Below are positions 57,250-64,000 of a stretch of DNA of 64,000 bases, one piece after another. The number at the start of each line of letters is the position of its first letter. Position 1 is the first letter of the stretch. Made by a program: the position numbers and the translations under genes. This stretch comes from Dipteris shenzhenensis (Eukaryota; Polypodiophyta; Polypodiopsida; Gleicheniales): NCBI GenBank assembly GCA_047967505.1, contig CM106540.1; one strand, 5' to 3'. The notes beneath the pieces are model-generated. The model was given only the letters and a program-made list of their open reading frames with translations, searched no databases and was not told where the DNA came from.

Positions 57250-58690
57250 GCATTCCGAGAGTGAGACTTCCTCCCAATCTTAGGGAGTGCAGCTAGAAGA
57301 TGAGACTTTGTTTGACCTCCCAAATGACCCTCAAGTGGCAGGAGCACATGGCTTCCATCATGCACATGTGGGATACCTCGAGGTGCTCATGTCAACCACC
57401 CCACCTAGCAGACCTCCCCACCCTCTGAGGTAGGAATCTAGAGATCACAACCACTAGTGTAGCAGAGAGGCATTGTTATTGCCATGGATCTAGGGATAGG
57501 TTCATCCTCAACTTTCCCTCCCCCTTTGCCCACTTCCCCCCTCCCCCCCACCTCCCCCTCGCTTTTGTCACCCACTGTAGCTGTTGTCACCACCTGCCCC
57601 CTCCTTTCCCCACCCCATCCTCTCATTCTCCTCCCTCTGTACAGTAAGTTCTTCCCCCTCGATCTCTTCCTCATCCCCAGTTCCTCATCAAGACTAGAGA
57701 TAGTCCCTCAGCCCATGAGCAATGGGGAAGCAAGGCTTCTCCCCCTACTCTTTCTCCCCACACTGAGGTCCCTCACCCTTAGCAACAAACCAGCTCTCCC
57801 CTCGACACTGTCTCTTCAACCACATCTGGGATGGGCGATCGTTTCTTTTAGCCACCGAGTCCAAGATTGTACTCCGAATAGCCTTTGCTAAGGAAGTTTT
57901 GAGGGCCTTGGAAATACCTTGAGGTTCCTGGTGCATATGCATTGACTCTGAAGATAACCGTGCTAACTTTACATCCTCTAAAAGGGGACTCCATTGATGT
58001 GGTTGGCTCTCATACTCATCCTTTGTAGGGGCTTCCCTTTTCCTCGACTAGAGAGAAGCAGTGGACTGTGTCTCTATTTGATTGCATGATGAGTCAGCAG
58101 ATGTATCGCATGATGGAGCAGTGGATTGGGCCCTCAAGGAATCGACCAATGGCTCAATCACTTCGATACTGCTATCTATCAGCTTTGGCTTTTTCAGTAG
58201 GAGTGAGGCTGGGAGAGGGCTTGGCAATGGCTATGATCCATCTGTCTCTAAAGGTTGAGATCACGCTTCTAACCTATTGGACACTTCAACAACGTTACTG
58301 ATAGGTTTGGGGTGGATGTGTTCTTCATGATGCAATGGGCATGGAAGGTAGGCATTGAACTAGTCATGTCTTTGGTGTGTAGATGCACGGATATAGATTA
58401 CTCCCTATCCACCCCCCCTCCCCCCCCAAAATCACAAAAATATGACACCGTGGTGCAAGCTCCCATGCTCTTCCCCATGATTTGGACCATGGTGAGATGG
58501 AGCGTACACAAACTCCATGACCATGCATGGAGTTAGCCACAAAATTTGTTTATTCAGTAGGAGTTGCAGAGGGCAGTGGATGAGTAGTGGACTTCCTCTT
58601 GATCCAAAAGTAGATAGCAGGGGAGGGTGTCTAATCCTAGGCAATCACTCTCAAGGTCTATGACCAGGGAGAGCTCACGTTGAGCAGTTT
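57250..58690. other. no supported gene; C-rich stretch at 57500-57620
   Basis: Pyrimidine-rich sequence opens a proline-rich + frame of 135 codons, which is best explained by composition. A C run lies at 58417-58428. Confidence 0.45.
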
Positions 58691-58699
58691 GAATGGGCC

Positions 58700-59937
58700 T
58701 CTGCATGGGTGAGTCCAGGATTGGCATCCTAAACCTTTATGCACCAAGTAGCAGCAACCAGTCTTTTGGAGGCACATATTGAAGTGCCAAAAATGCCAGG
58801 TCAACAAGGCTGAATGCCTTAAGGTAGGAGGTCTCCTACACCCATTGGAGATTCCATCTGGCAAATGGGAAAGCATCTCCATGGATTTCATTGTGGGATT
58901 ACCTAGGACACAGAGGGGACACAACTCTATGTGGGTAATTGTGGATCGGTTGATCAAGATGGCTCATTTTATTCCTGTCAGTGAAGATGTTAAAACTCTA
59001 GAATTAGCTAGGCTATTTGTGGAGCATATCTATAGACTATATGGGATACCAATCGAAATTGTTAGTGACCGGGATAGCAAATTTAACAGCCATTTTTGGA
59101 GGTTTGTGTTTAAGAGGTTGGAAACTTCATTGAATATGAGCACCACGGATCATCCACAGAGTGATGGTCAAACTGAAAGGGTCAATCAGATCATTGAGGA
59201 TATGCTTCAAGCATATGTAAGTAAACGGCAAACTAATTGGGAATAGTATTTGCCCATATTAGAATTTGCATATAACAGTGCCAAACATTCAGCTACAGGT
59301 TTCAGTCCATTCATGATGATGTATGGATTTCAACCTAGAGCCCCAATGACAGTGGGACTCGAAAAAGAGAAGGTTCAAGCGGCCAAAGACTTCCTTGAGG
59401 ATATGAATCAAATGCTTAAGTTAGCTAAAGATAGCATAAGAAGAGCTCAAGATAGAGCATGAAGTTATGCAAACCCCCACCGTAGAAAGTTGGAGTTTGA
59501 AGTAAATGAGAAAGTCTACCTTAAGGTACCTGAATCTTTAGAATCTCTAAAGACAGGTAAATGTTCGAAGTTGTCCCCTAGGTATTGTGGACCATTCACA
59601 ATACTTAAGAGGATTGGAGAACTTGCTTACAAATTAGCCTTACCTGAGGGATGTAGAGTACATCCAGTTTTCATGTAAGTAGACTAAAAAGAAAATTAGG
59701 AGATGATGATAATCTCATTGGAAATGAAGTCCTAGTTGAACTTATTGAACCTGCATCTTTACCACATGAACCAGAAAAAATTTTAGATACACAAGAAAAA
59801 AGAACGCGACATACTATATGGAAAGAATGTCTGGTTAAGTGGAAAGATAGATCTGAAGAGAGTTCAACATGGGAAAGAGTAAGCAATCTCCAGAGGAGGT
59901 TTCCCAATTTTGTTTTCGAGGACGTAAACAATTCTTA
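58700..59937 (+). pseudogene. chromovirus (Ty3/gypsy) integrase with chromodomain
   Basis: The + frame shows the end of the zinc-binding HHCC domain (CQKCQVNKAE), then the core: SMDFIVGLPRTQRGHNSMWV, PIEIVSDRDSKFNSHFWRFV and DHPQSDGQTERVNQIIEDML with Asp, Asp and Glu all in place. The [19 protein letters not shown] block follows, and a chromodomain at about 59760-59920 (ECLVKWKDRSEESSTWERV). TAG at 59244, TGA at 59460 and a one-base loss near 59672 break the frame. TAA ends it at 59935-59937. The chromodomain steers insertion to marked chromatin. Everything 5' of the HHCC end is missing, so the copy is truncated at about 58.7 kb. Confidence 0.93.
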
Positions 59938-59949
59938 AGGGGGAGGGAA
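59936..59949 (+). other. polypurine tract of the chromovirus
   Basis: AAGGGGGGAGGGAA overlaps the stop codon and directly precedes TGTTATGTCAC, the LTR start. Confidence 0.85.
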
Positions 59950-60300
59950 TGTTATGTCACTATAATACCGTGACATCAGTATAACGGGGAAACAATGAGA
60001 GCTTGACAATACTTGCCCGTGTGGCTAATGAGGGCTAGGGTCTAGGGGGAAATCCTAGGACTAGGCAATTAATGGAAGGGTGCATTAGTTGAACCTAAAG
60101 AGGGGTTTAATGGTAAGGTCCACTTGGACAGATGGCACCATGAGGGTTGGCCACTTGGGAGGTATTGGGCTGTGTGGGAGGATCTAGATGGGAAGTTGGC
60201 TAGAAGGGGGTTAGAGAGAGAAAACCCACGTATTATTTTTGTGAGCTAGCATACAGCTGAAGGTCTAGACCGTGGCTGGGTGGAAAAACGCTGCTGAAGC
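59950..60300 (+). repeat. start of the chromovirus 3' LTR (right end unknown)
   Basis: TGTTATGTCACTATAATACC follows the polypurine tract. No CA end could be fixed; the LTR may extend into the CT-rich stretch at 60330-60470. The end given is a placeholder. Confidence 0.55.
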
Positions 60301-60329
60301 CCTCGAGGTTGGAGGTTTCGTATCACCCT

Positions 60330-60886
60330 CCCTCCTCCTCTCCCCTCCTCCTTGCTCCTTCCTCTCCCATCCTCCTCTAGTCGCCTTCTTCCTTCTGGCT
60401 CCTCCTCCTCCCTCCTTCCTCTCCCCTCCTTCTCCAGTCGCCCTACTCCCTCTCCCCTCCTCTAGCCGGCCCAAAAGCTTTGAAAGCTTTTGAAAAGCTG
60501 CGTAAAAAGCCAACTGCGTAAAAAGCCAAGGTAAAACCTTTAAACCTAGATGATCGACGATTGGTTGTGGCGGACGTAAATCTAGATAACGACGTGAGGA
60601 AACAACAGCGAGGTGGGAGGAGAAGCCTTGGAAGCCTTATCTTTACGACTCGACACAGAAGCGAGGGGGGTAACCACGAGTTTTTTTCAATCGAGAAAGT
60701 CTTCGAAAGAAGGTTTTCGTGAAAGCGAACCACGATTCTTTTCAATCGAGAAACGCAGAACTGGAGGGATGCTGCTCCATTTTCGCGGCAACGGGTGAGA
60801 CAATAGCAGGTGTCCTGCGGGTTGATAGAGCCAAGGTCTCAGTGCGCGAGAAATAATGTTTTTAAACTTGCGTAGAGGTAGGTTTT
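60330..60886. other. CT-rich stretch, then a 57-bp imperfect duplication
   Basis: 60330-60470 is pyrimidine-rich. TTTTCAATCGAGAAA occurs near 60687 and 60740 as part of an imperfect 57-bp repeat. No gene seen. Confidence 0.45.
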
Positions 60887-61801
60887 TTAACGCTCAGGCT
60901 GAGATTCCTCTATTGACATTAACTCAAAGGGAGCTGTCTCATCGTGTAGTTCCAAGATACCTATCAAGTTGAATAGCTCAACCTCTGGCTGCTCTAAGCG
61001 TTGACGAATGGTCATGTTCGATGTCTTATGTTCGGGTTTAAACACCTACAGGGATTAATAATAAAAACCATCCGAAACTTTGCTACAATTTCACTCACGT
61101 GGTCTTGTCTAAACGCAACAGGAAAAACAAAATGGACTGAACCTCTATCTTTAGAAGGTGAAAGAATTGATAAAATAACTTGAATCAAGCAAATACATTT
61201 TATTGTGCGTACCTTTAGGAGAAGACACTCGTTTGGAGGCTGCAAACACCTCGAAAACAGAAGTGTTATAGACATGATTAGTACGTTGGTCGAACCAAGC
61301 AAATGTAATGTTCGCTTGCAGAAACAGAATGTGCGAAGAAGTGTGCGTGCTCAAGATGAGGTGAAAAAAAAAAAAACCATACGTTATGTATGGTGGAGAG
61401 CCGGCACATGTCTCTCCAAAAATTATATATCATAGGGGAGCGTGCCATCCCCCCGTTTCGAATAGTCACCTCCAGTGTTGGAGGTGTAGCGCATTAATGC
61501 GGACCAGAGCAATAGACGGTGCAGAAATATTTCAGAATTGAAATGACCGTACATTCTACTTACGTGGAGTATCCTTTGCGACATCCACAGCTCGACGAGA
61601 AGTTGCCTATTTCTTTGCTGGAATGTTGGAATCTGAAAAACAATCATGATTAGTCAATATGCATTCCTCATGTTCTGCATGTTTGGATATGTTGGTTAGC
61701 ATATGTGCAATTTCCTAAAGATGATAAATTCAAGCACAAAAGCTATACACAATCCAACGATCAAAGATGTTCAAACCATCAAGGTAATCATCTTCACACA
61801 T
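60887..61801 (-). CDS. predicted five-exon gene, function unknown
   Basis: Minus-strand exons 61801-61749 (53 nt), 61632-61564 (69), 61349-61213 (137), 61148-61099 (50) and 61045-60887 (159) join in one frame, 468 nt for 155 residues ending in TAA. Signals are good for several introns: acceptors TTTTTCAG and a 14-T tract before CTTGAG; donors GTAAGT, GTACGC and GTGAGT. The first donor (GTATAG) and the start ATG are weak, and the last intron is only 53 bp. Readable parts are ITFAWFDQRTNHVYNTSVFE, GSVHFVFPVAFRQDH and RQRLEQPEVELFNLIGILEL. I recognise no family. The last three exons, where phases agree without choice, are the best supported; the true 5' end may lie further up. Confidence 0.5.
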
Positions 61802-62488
61802 CTTCGAGCAGTTGTAGTTACAATTTTACGGAATGAACTGGGTGAATAAAGCGCTGAAGCCGAATGTATATCTGTAGTGATCGATGTATATACAGAAATA
61901 GATAGAAATATATATATACAACGGAAAGGTGAGGGGCTACACGGAGGAAAAGCATCCACGTAGCTCTGAATTATAGGACCAAATTACAGAGTGAGCCCAT
62001 CGTCCCCGCAGTGCAACTACTTCTCGCCCCGCCTCATGGGACTCTGTTATTCAATTCGATTGGCAAGGATGGGTATCTGTTGTATGGATGAGGAATTGGA
62101 TGCTGCTCGCCTTGAATCGCTATGCCTAAAAGCGAAAGCCACGGGTTTCCCCTTGGGCCACCCGCGCCGTGGAGCAAGCAGCATCGCCGGAAAGCGTTTG
62201 GCGGTTGTGTTGGCTACACTTGGTCCTAGAGCTCTATATCTAAACTCCGGTTCAATCTGGAGAAGGCTTTGATGACTCGGGCTAGGGGGCAACAATAGGG
62301 GAAGAGGGCTTGCGAAACAAGATAGAAAAACAACAAGAAAGAGGGGAACAAAAATGCGTTTTCTCTTCTCTGAGGAAATAACTACGATACGATTTCGGAC
62401 AAATCGGGAGCGGGAAACCGTTGCAAGCAATCAGACCTTAGAAGAGAAGCGCAGTACAGGAGAGAGTTTTTAACAAATTGATCCAACT
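61802..62488. other. CpG-richer stretch with overlapping open frames, no gene called
   Basis: Both strands are open at 62047-62272. The minus-strand frame begins MLLAPRRGWPKGKPVAFAFR, a transit-peptide-like composition; the + frame reads DEELDAARLESLCLKAKATG. Neither could be tied to splice sites. Confidence 0.3.
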
Positions 62489-63217
62489 ATGGACAAGGAA
62501 TTCGGAGCTGAAGCTGGGAGACAGATGCGAAGAGGAAGAGGATGTTGCCTGAACAGCATCTTTGTATGCTGTCAATGGGAGCTGCTGCCATTCAGACCGT
62601 TGGATTTGTGTGTAATGAGAAGCTGTCGCTATTTTTCTTCACTGTCCTGCGGTTTTTGCAGCAAACAATTGTTAGATTCGCAGAGGTGCACACGAAACTG
62701 CCATACCACAGTCGCTCCCTTCAATAAGCCCAGCATTGACCGCGCACAGGTGGTGGTCCAGAATAACATCCCGACTCGCACAGGAATGAACATTTGCCTT
62801 CAGCAATACAGCTCCGATAAAAGATTATTGCTTCCTGCAACTGCTTTAGCGCTTCATCATGAGCAAGTAATATTAACGATGGGGAAGGACGAAGCCACCC
62901 GAGAAGACAGTGTCATTGTAGCTGCTGAAGTTTTCCTTCGCCATTCGTCTGGACGCCGTAGTTTCATCTACAAAGAATTCCTTGAAAAGTCTGTGCATTC
63001 TGCAGTGTTGGAAGAGTATCAATGTGGAAATGTGCAGCAAATTCGTGGAATAGGACTCAAAGAGAATCGACCTAGTGAACGATTCCAGGTCTCCTCCGCG
63101 TTTCGTGATAGTAGGACTATCGACAACAGAAAGGATGTCCGGTACGCAAGCGCAGCCTTGTGTTTCAAGGATCCAGGGCCTCGTCCCTGGGGACGTAAGC
63201 TGCAATCTCATTTCTAA
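62489..63217 (+). CDS. 242-codon open frame, unrecognised, doubtful
   Basis: ATG at 62489 (AACTATGG context) opens a frame to TAA at 63217. The start is basic and Cys-rich (RRGRGCCLNSIFVCC), the rest of ordinary composition (MGKDEATREDSVIVAAEVFL; LEEYQCGNVQQIRGIG). Its last 53 bases overlap the Helitron Rep frame on the other strand. Length alone makes it notable in this low-GC region, but the minus strand is also open over 62873-63424, so it may be chance. No domain seen. Confidence 0.25.
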   Translation: MDKEFGAEAGRQMRRGRGCCLNSIFVCCQWELLPFRPLDLCVMRSCRYFSSLSCGFCSKQLLDSQRCTRNCHTTVAPFNKPSIDRAQVVVQNNIPTRTGMNICLQQYSSDKRLLLPATALALHHEQVILTMGKDEATREDSVIVAAEVFLRHSSGRRSFIYKEFLEKSVHSAVLEEYQCGNVQQIRGIGLKENRPSERFQVSSAFRDSRTIDNRKDVRYASAALCFKDPGPRPWGRKLQSHF

Positions 63218-64000
63218 TTCGCTGACGATCATCATGGTGGACCCACAATATGACATGGGCGTGTAGGGAGCCCCTGTTTTGTATCTCATAACGAACGACA
63301 TGGTGTTGTATTCGGCCAAGCAGACCGTCGAATGAAAGCAAATGCTTGCGCATGAACATGTGGAAGCGTGCGTGGAAAAGTGCCACGCATTCAACAGGAC
63401 AATCCTTCCAAGTGAATTGCGCATTATAATGTGTTGCGATGCTCTCGATCACATTAATTTCTTGCCACCGTGTATCGGTGACCTCGTCTACAGTGAATGT
63501 CAGAAAGAAATCTGGGAGGCCCCAAGCATCGACCATCGTTATGAGGTCCTTCAGTTGCCGTCGATGCCACGACGGGGATCCCGGCATTGTTGATGGCATG
63601 CTGTAGCAAAGCACGTGTCTCATTGCGTCTTCATCGGTCGTGGTAGGGTTGGCTTTCCTATATTAGTCGATGTCTCGTTGCAAGCATGTAGAGTTGCTTG
63701 AATTGGCAATCATCACGGCCTGTTTTAACTGGAACATGATCAACAAGTATGGCTTGTAGAGCGTGTAGATAGAGAATAAGGTGCATATTCTCATTTTCAC
63801 ATAGTTGCTGAACTGTATGCAGCCATCATAGTAGCCCCGTCCGAAAGGGAACAGGAAGGGGAACACTGCTGACTCCATGGTTATGTCAACGCACGCACTG
63901 CCAGCTGCTGCTACTCCATCGACGTGGAATGAAGCGACCGTCTCTGAAAGCATTTCTGTACCCCGTAGCTGTATGGAGGCAAACTCATGCTTGTCCCTTG
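63165..64000 (-). CDS. Helitron Rep, Helitron_like_N core with HUH motif (partial)
   Basis: The minus-strand frame is open from the window edge and carries ESAVFPFLFPFGRGYYDG, then (after one TAA at 63665-63663) PGSPSWHRRQLKDLITMVD, GLPDFFLTFTVDEVTDTRW, CPVECVALFHARFHMFMRKH and RYEIQNRGSLHAHVILWV. The HAH at about 63263-63255 is the HUH metal site of rolling-circle Rep proteins. The frame stops at 63165, before the place where the catalytic Tyr and then the PIF1-type helicase would lie, and no continuation was found below. Rep nicks DNA to start rolling-circle transposition. This copy is therefore cut short and, with the internal stop, inactive. The N-terminus is outside the window. Confidence 0.9.

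Noticed and set aside
60265-60513. Frames rich in Pro/Ser/Leu or Gly/Arg/Glu after the chromovirus LTR start
   Set aside because: CT-rich composition keeps both strands open; no gene signals.
1-64000. CRISPR-like array or bacterial defence system suggested by the short tandem repeats
   Set aside because: The 13-bp and 20-bp arrays have no unique spacers, no cas-like genes are present, and the context is a plant nuclear genome.

Overview
This is nuclear DNA of a land plant with a repeat-rich genome. The evidence is Ty1/copia and Ty3/gypsy elements with plant-type domains, including a chromodomain integrase; an L1-type LINE; a two-gene PIF/Harbinger transposon; a Helitron Rep; and a spliced gene for a plastid-type membrane protein. 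The species cannot be fixed from the sequence. Low GC, long element-derived stretches and many decayed copies would suit a fern, lycophyte or gymnosperm, but that is a guess. No bacterial operon, CRISPR array, rRNA gene or complete tRNA gene was seen.

Layout. 1-1.9 kb: intact 3' end of a copia element (RT/RNase H, polypurine tract, 3' LTR with GC-rich hairpins). 2-4.9 kb: AT-rich DNA, then four unrelated tandem arrays in a row. 5.7-15.3 kb: a large decayed Ty3/gypsy element on the minus strand, with gag, two CCHC knuckles, protease, RT, RNase H and integrase, followed by an extra coiled-coil reading frame broken by three TAG codons. 16.6-18.5 kb: a small element bounded by ~285-bp direct repeats. 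18.8-21 kb: a second gypsy gag-protease relic (+). 24.6-25.4 kb: two side-by-side LINE RT fragments.

27.8-28.8 kb holds the best host gene: a three-exon minus-strand gene with an 18-nt middle exon, encoding a 191-residue protein that looks like the DUF3593 family, with a SINE-like insertion just past its stop. 29.3-31 kb is a third gypsy relic. 33.6-37 kb is a PIF/Harbinger transposon (Myb/SANT-like gene plus DDE transposase), followed by a 1.3-kb TTAA-flanked inverted-repeat element at 37.4-38.7 kb. From 35.8 to 57 kb local tandem duplications of 45-350 bp recur every few kilobases, among relics of a RING-H2 gene, another gag, a kinase-like gene and LINE pieces. 58.7-60 kb is the 3' end of a chromovirus (integrase, chromodomain, PPT, LTR start). 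60.9-61.8 kb holds a predicted five-exon gene of unknown function, and 63.2-64 kb the Helitron Rep core, running off the window.

Almost everything here is transposon-derived; the genes form no pathway. The two spliced genes are the likeliest functional host genes, and the copia 3' end is the least decayed element. Coordinates of frame-broken relics are approximate. Family calls rest on motif recognition without database search.
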